Made by a program: the position numbers and the translations under genes. Shown here in pieces: positions 27,809-40,371 of a stretch of 64,000 nt of DNA (position 1 is its first letter; the number at the start of each line of letters is the position of its first letter). The DNA lies in NCBI GenBank assembly GCA_944322715.1, contig CALUPT010000011.1:1-64000 (forward strand), read 5' to 3'. The notes below the pieces were generated by a model that worked only from the letters and a program-made list of their open reading frames with translations, was not told where the DNA came from and did not search any database. The stretch comes from an uncultured Bacteroidales bacterium. GTDB lineage: Bacteria > Bacteroidota > Bacteroidia > Bacteroidales > UBA932.

Positions 27809-29120
27809 GGTTTTCAGCAGGGAGCTGGTATCCGAGACGGTGAAGAGCCTGAATATTGCGGATATCGGGAATGCCACGATAGGCGAGATACTGCTCGTCG
27901 CATCCGCGCTTGAGCGGAAGACCGGCATACCGTTCATCAGGATGGACCAGGGGTCGCCCGGACTTCCTCCCAACAGGATAGGAATCGAGGCGGAGAAGGC
28001 TGCCCTCGACAGCGGCATAGTGTCGCAATATCCTGCAGCGGCAGGCGTGGCGGAACTGAAGGAACAGGCATCGCGGTTCGTGAAGGCATTCATAGACATT
28101 GACATAAGCGCGAGGTCATGTGTGCCGGCTACGGGAGGGGTGGCGGCATCTTTCGCATCATTCATCGCCTGCACCCAGCGTGTCAGGGGAAAGGACAAGG
28201 TCCTTTTCATAGATCCGGGATTTCCGATCCAGAAATCCCAGCTGAAGATTCTGGGCATAGACTGGATATCGTTCGACATCCATGATTTCCGCGGAGAGAA
28301 ACTGCGCCCCAAACTCGAATCGATGATGTCTTCGGGAGACATCGCTGCGATAGTCTATTCCAATCCCAACAATCCTGCATGGATATGTCTCGAAGAGACG
28401 GAACTCAGGATAATCGGCGAACTTGCCGACAGGCATGATGCTGTCGTGATGGAGGACATGGCCTATTTCTGCATGGATTTCAGACAGTATCTCGGCGAGC
28501 CGTACCGGCCTCCTTATCCTCCTACCGTAGCAAGATACACCGGCAACTACATTATCATGCTGTCATCTTCGAAGATTTTCAGCTATGCCGGGCAGAGGAT
28601 GGCCCTCGCCTGCATATCCGATTCCCTGTTTGACCGTCATTATCCAGATCTGGCTTCGCGGTACGGGGATTCCGGTATTTTCGGCGAGACATTCATAGCT
28701 TCCATCCTCTATATGATTACAAGCGGCTGCACCACATCGACGCAGTTCGCATACGCGGAGATGCTGAAGGCCGCCTGTGAAGGACGGATAGACTTCGTGG
28801 CGGATACGGCGGTCTATGCGGAAAGGGCCGAAAAGATGAAGAGAATATTCCTTGACAACGGCTTCCGCATTGTCTATGACATGGATGCCACACGCAAGGT
28901 GGGCGATGGCTTCTTTTTTACCCTCGGCTACGGGAACATGACGGGAGGCGAGCTGTTGAAGGAACTTCTTTATTATGGAGTGAGTTGCATAAGCCTCTCT
29001 ACGACAGGAAGCCGGCAGGACGGGATAAGGGCTTGCACATCGAGGATGAGGGAAGACCTCTATCCTGTACTCAGACAAAGGATGGAATGGTTCAGACAGG
29101 ATCATCCGACGGAAGATTGA
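27792..29120 (+). CDS. PLP-dependent aminotransferase, class I/II
   Basis: 442 residues from MAGDNKVFSREL (an ATG at 27774 is also open). Fold-type I landmarks are VPATGGVAASFASF, VYSNPNNPAW, VVMEDMAYF and the PLP lysine in MLSSSSKIFSYAGQRMA. It should exchange the amino group between an aromatic amino acid and a 2-oxoacid, making the arylpyruvate used by IorAB or, in reverse, the amino acid. The specificity is inferred only from the operon. Confidence 0.85.
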   Translation: MAGDNKVFSRELVSETVKSLNIADIGNATIGEILLVASALERKTGIPFIRMDQGSPGLPPNRIGIEAEKAALDSGIVSQYPAAAGVAELKEQASRFVKAFIDIDISARSCVPATGGVAASFASFIACTQRVRGKDKVLFIDPGFPIQKSQLKILGIDWISFDIHDFRGEKLRPKLESMMSSGDIAAIVYSNPNNPAWICLEETELRIIGELADRHDAVVMEDMAYFCMDFRQYLGEPYRPPYPPTVARYTGNYIIMLSSSKIFSYAGQRMALACISDSLFDRHYPDLASRYGDSGIFGETFIASILYMITSGCTTSTQFAYAEMLKAACEGRIDFVADTAVYAERAEKMKRIFLDNGFRIVYDMDATRKVGDGFFFTLGYGNMTGGELLKELLYYGVSCISLSTTGSRQDGIRACTSRMREDLYPVLRQRMEWFRQDHPTED

Positions 29121-29140
29121 CCACATAATACCACACTGAA

Positions 29141-30442
29141 ATGATATGGAATAAAAGCAAGGAGTGCATGGGCAGGGATGAGATGTCCGACCTGCAGGGC
29201 AAGCGGCTGCACAAGCTTGTGGAGCTTGTCTATCATAACGTGCCTTTCTACAGGGAGAAAATGCAGGCTCTGGACCTGAGCCCCGAGGATATCCGCAGCA
29301 TAGAGGATATCCGGAAGCTGCCGTTTACCACCAAGCAGGATCTCCGGGACAATTATCCTGTAGGGCTCCAGGCTGCTGCGCAGTCGGAAATCGTCAGGAT
29401 ACACGCGTCTTCCGGTACCACAGGCAATCCTACCGTGGTGGGATATACCCGCCGTGATCTGGAGATATGGAGCGAAAGTGCGGCCAGGGCATTCACCGCG
29501 TACGGCGTGACCCGGGATGACGTCTTTTCCGTAGGCTACGGCTACGGACTCTTCACCGGAGGGCTCGGCGCCCATTACGGTGTCGAATACGTGGGGGCTA
29601 CGGTCATACCTACATCGACCGGGAATACCGAGAAACATCTCCGTCTGCTCCGGGACCTGAAGGTGACGGGAATCGCCTGTACCCCATCGTACGCCCTGTA
29701 TCTGGCGGAAGCCATGGAAAAACGGGGAATGACCGCAGATGACATTTCCCTCAGGATCGGAGCTTTCGGAGCGGAGCCGTGGACCGAGAAGATGAGGCAG
29801 GAGATAGAGTCCAGACTCGGGCTCAAGGCATACAACCTGTACGGTCTCAGCGAGATCATCGGTCCCGGGGTTTCATACGAGTGCGAATGCAAGAACGGCT
29901 CGCACATATCGGAAGACCATTTCTATCCGGAGATAGTCGATCCGGAAACCCTTGAACCTCTGCCGTACGGCACTCAGGGGGAACTTGTGTTCACCACCCT
30001 GACCAAGACTGGGATGCCGCTGATCCGTTACCGGACCAGGGACCTGTGTTCCCTTATGGATGGGAAGTGCGGTTGCGGAAGGACGAACGTGAGGATGACA
30101 AGGATAATAGGCAGATGCGATGACATGCTGATTATCAGAGGTATAAATGTATTCCCATCACAGGTCGAAAGCGTCATCCTCGAGATGCCGGAGTTTGAAC
30201 CGGTGTACCTGATGGTAGTGGACAGGGCAGGATGTCTGGATACGCTCCAGGTCCAGGTCGAGGTGCGCAGGGACTTTATCAGCGATGAACTCGGAGAGAT
30301 GCTCCGGTTGAGGAAAAAACTTGCCGACAGGCTGAAGAGCGTGCTCTCCATCAGCGCCGATGTCAAGCTGATGGAACCGGGTTCCATATCCCGGTCGGAG
30401 GGCAAGAGCGTAAGGGTAATAGACAGAAGATCATTGGATTAA
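29141..30442 (+). CDS. paaK: Phenylacetate-CoA ligase (first copy)
   Basis: 433 residues of the PaaK branch of adenylate-forming enzymes: LPFTTKQDLRDNYPVGL, the P-loop HASSGTTGNPTVVGYT, SEIIGPGVSYEC, and MPLIRYRTRDLC followed by a CGCGRT zinc-like motif and IIRGINVFPSQVE. It activates arylacetates with ATP and CoA; in fermenters it may run towards ATP. It is followed after 11 bases by an ACT protein, a pairing repeated once more downstream. Confidence 0.92.
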   Translation: MIWNKSKECMGRDEMSDLQGKRLHKLVELVYHNVPFYREKMQALDLSPEDIRSIEDIRKLPFTTKQDLRDNYPVGLQAAAQSEIVRIHASSGTTGNPTVVGYTRRDLEIWSESAARAFTAYGVTRDDVFSVGYGYGLFTGGLGAHYGVEYVGATVIPTSTGNTEKHLRLLRDLKVTGIACTPSYALYLAEAMEKRGMTADDISLRIGAFGAEPWTEKMRQEIESRLGLKAYNLYGLSEIIGPGVSYECECKNGSHISEDHFYPEIVDPETLEPLPYGTQGELVFTTLTKTGMPLIRYRTRDLCSLMDGKCGCGRTNVRMTRIIGRCDDMLIIRGINVFPSQVESVILEMPEFEPVYLMVVDRAGCLDTLQVQVEVRRDFISDELGEMLRLRKKLADRLKSVLSISADVKLMEPGSISRSEGKSVRVIDRRSLD

Positions 30443-30453
30443 ACTCGTTCATT

Positions 30454-30855
30454 ATGACTATCAAGCAGATTACGGTTTTCCTGGAAAACAAGACCGGACG
30501 ACTCAACGATGTCGCGAAAGTCCTGGGCGCCAACAATATAAACATGCTGGCCTTCTGCATAGCAGAGACTGTGGATTTCGGCCTGATGCGTCTCATCGTG
30601 CATGAGGTGGACAAGGCTGTGGATGTCCTGCGCGATGCCGGTTTCGCGGTGATACTTACGGATGTGATTGCCATTCATTGCGACAACAGGCCCGGCGCCT
30701 TGTCGAAGATACTCGAAAGTCTGGCGGAGAACGATATCTTCATAGAGTACATGTACGCCTTCGCCCAGTCCGAGAGGGCCGATGTCATAATCAATCCGAA
30801 CGATCTGGAGAAATGCGTCCGGATCCTCGAAGAAAAACATTCCGATATATTGTAA
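30454..30855 (+). CDS. Tandem ACT-domain protein (first copy)
   Basis: 133 residues made of two ACT domains (about 1-66 and 68-133): TVFLENKTGRLNDVAKVLG with NNINMLAFCIAET, then VIAIHCDNRPGALSKILESL with NDIFIEYMYAF. ACT domains bind amino acids and modulate partner enzymes. Placement right after paaK suggests it senses an aromatic amino acid to control the ligase or the whole pathway. It has no catalytic domain of its own. Confidence 0.85.
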   Translation: MTIKQITVFLENKTGRLNDVAKVLGANNINMLAFCIAETVDFGLMRLIVHEVDKAVDVLRDAGFAVILTDVIAIHCDNRPGALSKILESLAENDIFIEYMYAFAQSERADVIINPNDLEKCVRILEEKHSDIL

Positions 30856-30860
30856 CCGAT

Positions 30861-32168
30861 ATGGATGAACGCTATTTCCAACCGGAGATCGAGACGATGG
30901 GACGTCATGATCTGGAAGCCCTTCAGCTCAGGCGTCTGAAAGAAAGTATCGGGGCTGCGCTCCGCAGCCCGTTCTACAGGACGCGCTACGGCGGGGCCGG
31001 TATCACTCCTGACAGCATCCGTACCCTGGATGACCTCCGCAGGCTGCCTTTCACTACAAAGGATGACCTCAGGGGCAACTATCCTTTCGGATTGGTGGCG
31101 GTCCCGATGGACAGGGTAGTCCGTCTCCATTCATCGAGCGGGACGACAGGCAACCCCACGGTAATCTGCCATTCCCGGCATGATCTGGACTGCTGGGCAA
31201 ACCGTGTCGCCAGATGTCTGTACATGGTCGGCGTGAGGGATACGGATGTGTTCCAGAACACATCCGGCTACGGAATGTTCACCGGCGGACTCGGTTTCCA
31301 GTACGGAGCGGAACGCCTCGGGGCGTTGACCGTACCGGCCGCCGCAGGCAATACCGTCAGGCAGATAAAGTTCATCCGTGATTTCGGGACCACAGTCATC
31401 CATGCCATACCGAGCTATGTGTTCCGGCTCTATGAAGTCATGCGTGAATCCGGAATATCTCCGCAGACGGATACGCGGCTCAGGACTCTGGTCATAGGTG
31501 CGGAGCCTCATACCGAAGCCCAGCGCCGGAAGATAGAGGAATCCCTCGGAGTGAAGGCATACAATTCTTTCGGAATGTCTGAGATGAGCGGCCCGGGTGT
31601 GGCTTTCGAGTGTCCGGAACAGGACGGCCTCCATATCTGGGAGGACAGCTATATAGTGGAGATCATAGATCCTCAGACCCTGGAGCCCGTGCCGGATGGC
31701 GGGATCGGGGAACTTGTCCTTACTACACTTGACCGTGAGGCCATGCCTCTGATCCGTTACCGGACCAGGGACCTGACCCGTATCTTGCCGGGTGAGTGTC
31801 CGTGCGGACGCACGCACCGCCGTATCGACCGCATCAAGGGCAGGAGCGATGACATGTTCATCGTCAAGGGAGTCAATATCTTCCCGATGCAGATAGAGAA
31901 GATACTCATGCAGTTCCGGGAGCTTGGAACAGACTACCTGATCACCGTGGATACCGTCGGCAACAATGATGAGGTCATGGTCGAGGTCGAGCTCGGCGAC
32001 CTGTTTACGGATGACTATTCACAGCTGCAGAGGCTGACGAGGGAGATTACCAGACAGCTCAAGGATGAGATACTCGTGACCCCGAAAGTGAAACTGGTGG
32101 ATAGGGGAACCCTTCCGAAGACCGATGGCAAGGCCATCCGTGTGAAAGACCTGAGAAACAACAGATAA
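30861..32168 (+). CDS. paaK: Phenylacetate-CoA ligase (second copy)
   Basis: 435 residues from ATG 30861, close in motif content to the first copy but diverged: LPFTTKDDLRGNYPFGL, HSSSGTTGNPTVICHS, SEMSGPGVAFEC, MPLIRYRTRDLT and IVKGVNIFPMQIE, with a CPCGRT motif. The two copies probably have different arylacetate preference (for example phenyl- versus indole- or hydroxyphenylacetate), which is inference. It begins 5 bases after the first ACT gene. Confidence 0.92.
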   Translation: MDERYFQPEIETMGRHDLEALQLRRLKESIGAALRSPFYRTRYGGAGITPDSIRTLDDLRRLPFTTKDDLRGNYPFGLVAVPMDRVVRLHSSSGTTGNPTVICHSRHDLDCWANRVARCLYMVGVRDTDVFQNTSGYGMFTGGLGFQYGAERLGALTVPAAAGNTVRQIKFIRDFGTTVIHAIPSYVFRLYEVMRESGISPQTDTRLRTLVIGAEPHTEAQRRKIEESLGVKAYNSFGMSEMSGPGVAFECPEQDGLHIWEDSYIVEIIDPQTLEPVPDGGIGELVLTTLDREAMPLIRYRTRDLTRILPGECPCGRTHRRIDRIKGRSDDMFIVKGVNIFPMQIEKILMQFRELGTDYLITVDTVGNNDEVMVEVELGDLFTDDYSQLQRLTREITRQLKDEILVTPKVKLVDRGTLPKTDGKAIRVKDLRNNR

Positions 32169-32180
32169 AAATCCCGAACC

Positions 32181-32606
32181 ATGCTGATAAAACAATTGTC
32201 CGTATTTCTTGAAAACAAGTCCGGACGTCTGAATGAAGTCCTCGACATTCTCGGGCGTGCCGATATAAGGATCATTGCCGCCACCGTGGCCGACACTTCC
32301 GAATATGGTATCCTGAGGCTTATCACGACGGATACGGCCGCCGCATATATGGAACTCAAGAACAATCAGGTGAGTGCGCAGCAAAGCGATGTAGTTGCCA
32401 TTACCTGCGATTCATCGGCGGCGGATTTCGCCGCGAAGATAAGCTGCTTCGCGCGCGAGGGACTCTCTGTCGAATACATGTACTGTTTCTCGGTGGGTGA
32501 CAAGGCTTTCCTGATACTCCGCACAAGTGACAACGCCCGTGTCCCGGAGCTGGTTTCCCGCTATGGACTGCAGACCATCACCGAGCACGACCTCTCACTG
32601 CTCTGA
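32181..32606 (+). CDS. Tandem ACT-domain protein (second copy)
   Basis: 141 residues with two ACT repeats: SVFLENKSGRLNEVLDILG with ADIRIIAATVADT, and a second with FAAKISCFAREGLSVEYMYCFSV. Homologous to the 133-residue protein after the first paaK. The second repeat lacks the usual NxxG after its first strand, so the two repeats may not both bind a ligand. Last gene of the cluster; its stop is 12 bases from the convergent tenI-like gene. Confidence 0.82.
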   Translation: MLIKQLSVFLENKSGRLNEVLDILGRADIRIIAATVADTSEYGILRLITTDTAAAYMELKNNQVSAQQSDVVAITCDSSAADFAAKISCFAREGLSVEYMYCFSVGDKAFLILRTSDNARVPELVSRYGLQTITEHDLSLL

Positions 32607-32618
32607 CACGATATTATT

Positions 32619-33215
32619 TCACTTGAATGCCGCCCTGATCTTTTCCAGGGCGGATATTTGTGAGGCGGCGGGCAGGGCGGCAAGATCGTTTACGCAGCCG
32701 AGCATGGCGGCTCCTCCGAAACCGAGTGCCCGCAGATATGGAATCCTGTCGGGAGTGACGCCTCCGAGGGCGATGACCCTGCTGTCGATGATGCCGTCTT
32801 CCGATGCCCCGGACAGGGTCTCTGGCGTAAAGGCGGACCGGTAGCCCTGTTTCGAGACGCTGTCGAATATCGGACTGAGGAAGACATAGTCGCATTCCGG
32901 GCGGTATCTCTTCACTTCATCAAAAGAATGGCATGATCTGCTGACATGTCCCGTATATCCGTCCGGAATCTCATTGCGTCTGGCGTTCAGGTGTATTCCG
33001 AGCAGCCCGTACGGAGCGGCAAGTTCGAAAAAGTCGTGGATGACGATACGGGAACGTGCTGTAGCGGATATGTGGTCGAGCAGGCGTGCGCAGTCGGCCA
33101 TTGCGGCTCCGGGCTTGCGCAGATGCACGGTATCTACACCGCAGGCAAACAACCTTGTTATAAAGTCAGCTTCCCCATCAAGGAACGATGGGGAAGTGAT
33201 TGCAATCCATTTCAT
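32619..33215 (-). CDS. tenI: TenI/ThiE-like thiamine phosphate synthase family protein
   Basis: 198 residues of the ThiE/TenI TIM-barrel family: VDTVHLRKPGA, GIHLNARRNEIP, YVFLSPIFDSVSKQGY and VIALGGVTPDRIP. Compared with true ThiE it has HLRKPG instead of QLR.K and lacks the GVHLGxxD and TxTK phosphate motifs, so it is more likely TenI-like (thiazole tautomerase type) than a synthase. A true ThiE domain is present in the fusion gene of the same operon. A perfect hairpin inside its 3' end (32630-32653) could also stop transcripts of the convergent paaK operon. Confidence 0.75.
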   Translation of the reverse strand: MKWIAITSPSFLDGEADFITRLFACGVDTVHLRKPGAAMADCARLLDHISATARSRIVIHDFFELAAPYGLLGIHLNARRNEIPDGYTGHVSRSCHSFDEVKRYRPECDYVFLSPIFDSVSKQGYRSAFTPETLSGASEDGIIDSRVIALGGVTPDRIPYLRALGFGGAAMLGCVNDLAALPAASQISALEKIRAAFK

Positions 33216-33231
33216 GACGCGGAAAGTCTGG

Positions 33232-34005
33232 CTATTTCTTCAGTTTGCCGATTATAAGATCGGCGACTTTCTTTCCTGACATCAGCATTCCTCCGAAGAT
33301 AGGTCCCATACGCGGAGTCCCGCTCACGGCAGACGCTGCCATGCCGCAGACATAGAGTCCCGGGTAGATTTCCTTGGTCCCGTTCACCACTTCCTGTTCT
33401 CCGGCAACCACATCGAGGGAGCGCTCGCCGATTACCGCTCCGGTGTCCGTGGCAAGACGGATCCCGTTCTTCCTTGCCACTGTCCTGCACATCTCGCTGT
33501 CGTGTCCTGTACCGTCAATGACGCATTTTGCCATTATGTTCAGAGGATCCACATGAAGTCCTTCGCGGAGCACCGGGGTCCAGTTGACCACTACGCCGCT
33601 CACCACGTTGTCCTTGAAGATGACATCCTCTACAGAGTAGCAGTTGAAGATGGTGGCGCCTTCATGCACGGCCTTGTAGAGCAGGGCGGAAGTGCTTTCC
33701 ACCGAATCCATTACATACAGCCCATCTCCGAACGGCCTGTAGTTGATATCGAAATCCCGGACGATATCCATTGCCTCTTCCTGGACCACTATCTGGTTGA
33801 ACATCATGGCCCCTCCCCACATGCCTCCGCCGGGAGAGAGCTTGCGGTCGAACTGTGCCACCTTCAGCCCGGCCTTTGCCAGATAATATGCGGCTACAAT
33901 CCCGGAAGGCCCGCCGCCTACGATAGCTACATCGATGTCAAGGTTCCTTTCCAATTTCTCGAAATAGGTACTGATTATACCCTGTGAAACATTCTTTTCA
34001 ATCAT
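33232..34005 (-). CDS. thi4: Thi4-family thiazole synthase
   Basis: 257 residues with an N-terminal dinucleotide-binding fold (VAIVGGGPSGIVAAYYLAKAGLKV), the SPGGGMWGGAMMFN block, CVIDGTGHDSEMC and a C-terminal SGTPRMGPIFGGMLMSGKK. This is the single-protein route from NAD and glycine to the adenylated thiazole. Anaerobic prokaryotes typically use free sulfide; eukaryotic enzymes sacrifice a cysteine. I cannot align the sulfur-donor position reliably. Its presence between thiC and tenI, with no thiG/H/F/S in the window, suggests it replaces that pathway here. Confidence 0.9.
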   Translation of the reverse strand: MIEKNVSQGIISTYFEKLERNLDIDVAIVGGGPSGIVAAYYLAKAGLKVAQFDRKLSPGGGMWGGAMMFNQIVVQEEAMDIVRDFDINYRPFGDGLYVMDSVESTSALLYKAVHEGATIFNCYSVEDVIFKDNVVSGVVVNWTPVLREGLHVDPLNIMAKCVIDGTGHDSEMCRTVARKNGIRLATDTGAVIGERSLDVVAGEQEVVNGTKEIYPGLYVCGMAASAVSGTPRMGPIFGGMLMSGKKVADLIIGKLKK

Positions 34006-34017
34006 TGCTTTGATATT

Positions 34018-37373
<3,356 letters not shown>

Positions 37374-37518
37374 GGCATGTCCTTTTGTTACGGCAGTCTG
37401 TGTCTGCCGCTGTTTTACAATTCCTGATATGACGGTCCCGGCTGTCGGAACTGCCATATTCAAGTACCGGAAAGATGGGAGGATGGAAAACTGCGATGTG
37501 CAGGATGAAAGGATGTCA

Positions 37519-37611
37519 CTAAAAATTCCAGCGTCGGCATTATCCGTACTGGTGCAAAGTGTATCTTCTCAGCCAACGGCAGCAATCGACCGCCCGGCAC
37601 CACCTTTTTAG
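37519..37611 (-). promoter_or_regulatory. TPP (THI-box) riboswitch
   Basis: On the minus strand the conserved elements appear in order: a P1 stem ctaaaaa/tttttag (37611-37605 with 37525-37519), GGTGCCGGGCGG, CTGAGA (37572-37567), GATACACTTTGCACC, then GGATAATGCCGACGCTGGAA (37545-37526). These match the thiM/thiC-type TPP aptamer. It lies between the promoter (37693-37723) and thiDE. A hairpin cggcag/ctgccg at 37391-37409, just before the start codon, may belong to the expression platform. Confidence 0.92.
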
Positions 37612-37692
37612 TACCGTGCCGGTCATGCCTCCCGTGACTGTCTCCGGTCCTGCCGTTACAGGCTTTGGGGCGGATCATGCCGACACAGTCCG

Positions 37693-37723
37693 CAAAGATA
37701 ACCCTTTGCTCCCAAAACCCAAA
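37693..37723 (-). promoter_or_regulatory. Promoter of the thiamine operon
   Basis: On the minus strand TTTG (37720-37723), 19 bases, TATCTTTG (37693-37700), right after the end of the UvrA-like gene. Confidence 0.8.
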
Positions 37724-37740
37724 CTTTTCCGGGATTATTT

Positions 37741-40236
37741 TCAGATATACCGCCCTGTAATGCTTGTCGTGCAGGCGCGGATCTGTGCCGGAGTGCCGGT
37801 GGCGACAATGCGTCCGCCTTCCTCTCCGCCTCCGGGGCCCATGTCTATAATGTAGTCGGCATTGCGGATCACATCCAGATCGTGTTCGATGACAATCACT
37901 GTAGCCCCGTGGTCGACAAGGCTCTGGAACACCTGCAGCAGCGACCTGACATCGGAAGGGTGCAGCCCGATGGTGGGCTCGTCGAATACGAATACAGAGT
38001 CTTTCTGCCCTCTGCCCATTTCACTGGCCAACTTGAGCCGCTGGGCTTCGCCTCCGGACAGTCCCGGGGTCTGTTCCCCGAGGGTGAGATAGCCCAGACC
38101 GAGTTCCTGGAGAACCTGCAGCCTCTGCCTGACTGTCTTCAGATCGGCGCAGGCGGCAAGGGCATCGCTCACATCCATGTCCATGAGTTCGGGCAGGGAA
38201 TGGAATTCCCCGGCGGCGTTCTCCCGTCTGATGAGGCTTGCCGCCTTGGAATATCTCGAGCCGCGACAGTCCGGGCAAGGGATATCCACATCCGGGAGAA
38301 ACTGTACATCGAGACTGATTACGCCTGTCCCGTCGCATGTGGGGCATCTCAGCTTTCCGGTGTTGTATGAGAAATCCCCATCCCTGTATCCTCTGGCCTT
38401 TGCATCGGCAGTCTTTGCATAGACCTTGCGAAGTTCATCGTGGACATTGGCGTATGTGGCGACGGTCGAGCGTATGTTGATGCCGATAGGGGAGGCATCG
38501 ATCAGCTTGACCTGCCGTATGCCTTCGGCTTCTACCGCTTTTACGTGGTCGGGAAGCCTTGTCCCCGCAATATGGGCCTGCAGTCCAGGGATCAGGCTTT
38601 CCAGCACAAGGGTCGTCTTTCCCGAGCCTGACACGCCTGTCACGACGGTCAGCCTGCCTTTAGGGATATCCGTTTCCATAGGCTTGACGGTATGGATTCT
38701 GCCGGTGGACAGATGTATCCGCCCGTATTCGAAAATCCGGTCCTGCGCCGGCCGCTCGCGGACGGTCATATCTGCCTGTCCGCTCAGATACGGGCCGATC
38801 TCCGATGCTGGATTCTTCCCGGTTTCGCTTACCGTACCTTCCGAGATCACACGTCCTCCTTTCGAGCCTGCTCCCGGACCCATCTCGATCAGCCAGTCGG
38901 ACTCTTTCAGAATCTGGATGTCATGGTCCACAAGCACGACCGAATTGCCATCCGCTATCAGGTCCTTCATCACGCCGGCAAGGCCGGCTATGTTTGCGGG
39001 GTGGAGTCCTATGGATGGCTCGTCCAGGACATATAGCACACCGGTTGTCCGGTTCCTCACGGCCCGGGCAAGCTGCATCCTCTGTCTTTCTCCGGTGGAG
39101 AGGGTTGATGCCGCACGGTCGAGGCTCAGGTAGCCGACACCGAGGTCCAGAAGCCGTCCTGATGCATCGAGAAAGGATTCGCAGATGCTTTCCGCCATCG
39201 GCCTCATCTCTTCAGGCAGGCTTTCCGGTATTCCCCTGACCCACTCTACAAGGTCCGACAGGGTCATCCTGCATGCATCTGCCAGTGATATTCCCCTGAC
39301 AAGAGGCGCCCGGGCTGCATCCGACAGCCGGGAGCCCCCGCAGTCGGGGCATGTCTCCGTCTTGAGGAATTTCTCGACCCTTTTCATCCCTTTTTCGTCC
39401 TTGACTTTCGCAAGGGCGTTCTCTACAGTGTACACGGCATTGAAATATGTGAAGTCGAGTTCGCCGGCCTGGTTGGTATTTTTTGACTTGTAGAAAATAT
39501 GTTTTTTTACGGCCGGTCCGTGGAAGACAATGTCCCTTTCCCTGGCGGTCAGCCGGTTGAACGGTATGTCCGTCCTCACTCCCATTTCCCTGCACACATC
39601 TGTCATGAGCGACCACATCAGCGTGTTCCACGGGGCGACCGCCCCTTCATCGATGCTGAGGCTCTCGTCCGGCACAAGAGTCGATTCGTCCACGGTCCTG
39701 ACAGTCCCGGTGCCATCGCATTTAGGGCAGGCGCCCTGGCTGTTGAAAGACAGTTCCTCTGCGGAAGGGGCGAAGAAATGCGTCCCGCATTCCGGGCAGA
39801 CCAGTTCCTGTCCGGCCGCCACAAGCAGGGATGGTTCAAGGTAATGCCCGTTCGGACAGCGGTGGCTTGCAAGACGGGAATATATGAGCCTCAGACTGTT
39901 GAGCAGCTCGGTCCCCGTGCCGAAAGTGCTCCGGATTCCCGGTATGCCAGGCCTCTGGTGCATGGCCAGCGAAGCAGGTACATAGAGTACCTCATCCACA
40001 TCCGCCCTTGCCGCCTGAGTCATCCTCCGTCTCGTGTATGTGGAGAGCGATTCGAGGTAACGTCTCGAACCTTCGGCATATAGCACGCCTAAGGCAAGCG
40101 ATGATTTCCCCGACCCGGACACGCCTGCGATTCCTGTGATTCCGTTGAGCGGGATTTCAACGTCTATGTTCTTCAGATTGTGCACCCTTGCGCCGTGCAC
40201 TATTATCTTTTCCGGCCTTTCCGTATCTTTTGTCAT
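37741..40236 (-). CDS. UvrA-like excinuclease ATPase, short class
   Basis: 831 residues with two ABC ATPase halves: Walker A GVSGSGKSSLALGVLYAEGSR and GVSGSGKTTLVLESLIPGL, signature motifs LSTGERQRMQLAR and LSGGEAQRLKLA, and Cys-rich zinc modules (CPNGH...CPECGTHF, CPKCDGTG, CPTCDGTG...CPDCRGSRY). It is about 110 residues shorter than canonical UvrA, as in class II UvrA2 proteins linked to DNA-damage or drug tolerance. Probably not the housekeeping UvrA. A leader with a GC-rich hairpin precedes it; the -7 element TATTTTTG lies upstream. Confidence 0.85.
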   Translation of the reverse strand: MTKDTERPEKIIVHGARVHNLKNIDVEIPLNGITGIAGVSGSGKSSLALGVLYAEGSRRYLESLSTYTRRRMTQAARADVDEVLYVPASLAMHQRPGIPGIRSTFGTGTELLNSLRLIYSRLASHRCPNGHYLEPSLLVAAGQELVCPECGTHFFAPSAEELSFNSQGACPKCDGTGTVRTVDESTLVPDESLSIDEGAVAPWNTLMWSLMTDVCREMGVRTDIPFNRLTARERDIVFHGPAVKKHIFYKSKNTNQAGELDFTYFNAVYTVENALAKVKDEKGMKRVEKFLKTETCPDCGGSRLSDAARAPLVRGISLADACRMTLSDLVEWVRGIPESLPEEMRPMAESICESFLDASGRLLDLGVGYLSLDRAASTLSTGERQRMQLARAVRNRTTGVLYVLDEPSIGLHPANIAGLAGVMKDLIADGNSVVLVDHDIQILKESDWLIEMGPGAGSKGGRVISEGTVSETGKNPASEIGPYLSGQADMTVRERPAQDRIFEYGRIHLSTGRIHTVKPMETDIPKGRLTVVTGVSGSGKTTLVLESLIPGLQAHIAGTRLPDHVKAVEAEGIRQVKLIDASPIGINIRSTVATYANVHDELRKVYAKTADAKARGYRDGDFSYNTGKLRCPTCDGTGVISLDVQFLPDVDIPCPDCRGSRYSKAASLIRRENAAGEFHSLPELMDMDVSDALAACADLKTVRQRLQVLQELGLGYLTLGEQTPGLSGGEAQRLKLASEMGRGQKDSVFVFDEPTIGLHPSDVRSLLQVFQSLVDHGATVIVIEHDLDVIRNADYIIDMGPGGGEEGGRIVATGTPAQIRACTTSITGRYI

Positions 40237-40371
40237 ATCGTCTTGATTTCAACCCGGCCGGCATTTTGATGGATACCGGCCGAAAGACTGTACAAAAATA
40301 CATTCTTTTCCGCACAGTTTGTCCGGATATGCGGCAACTTTGGAAAATAATGTTTAAGTTTGGCTCCTGAT

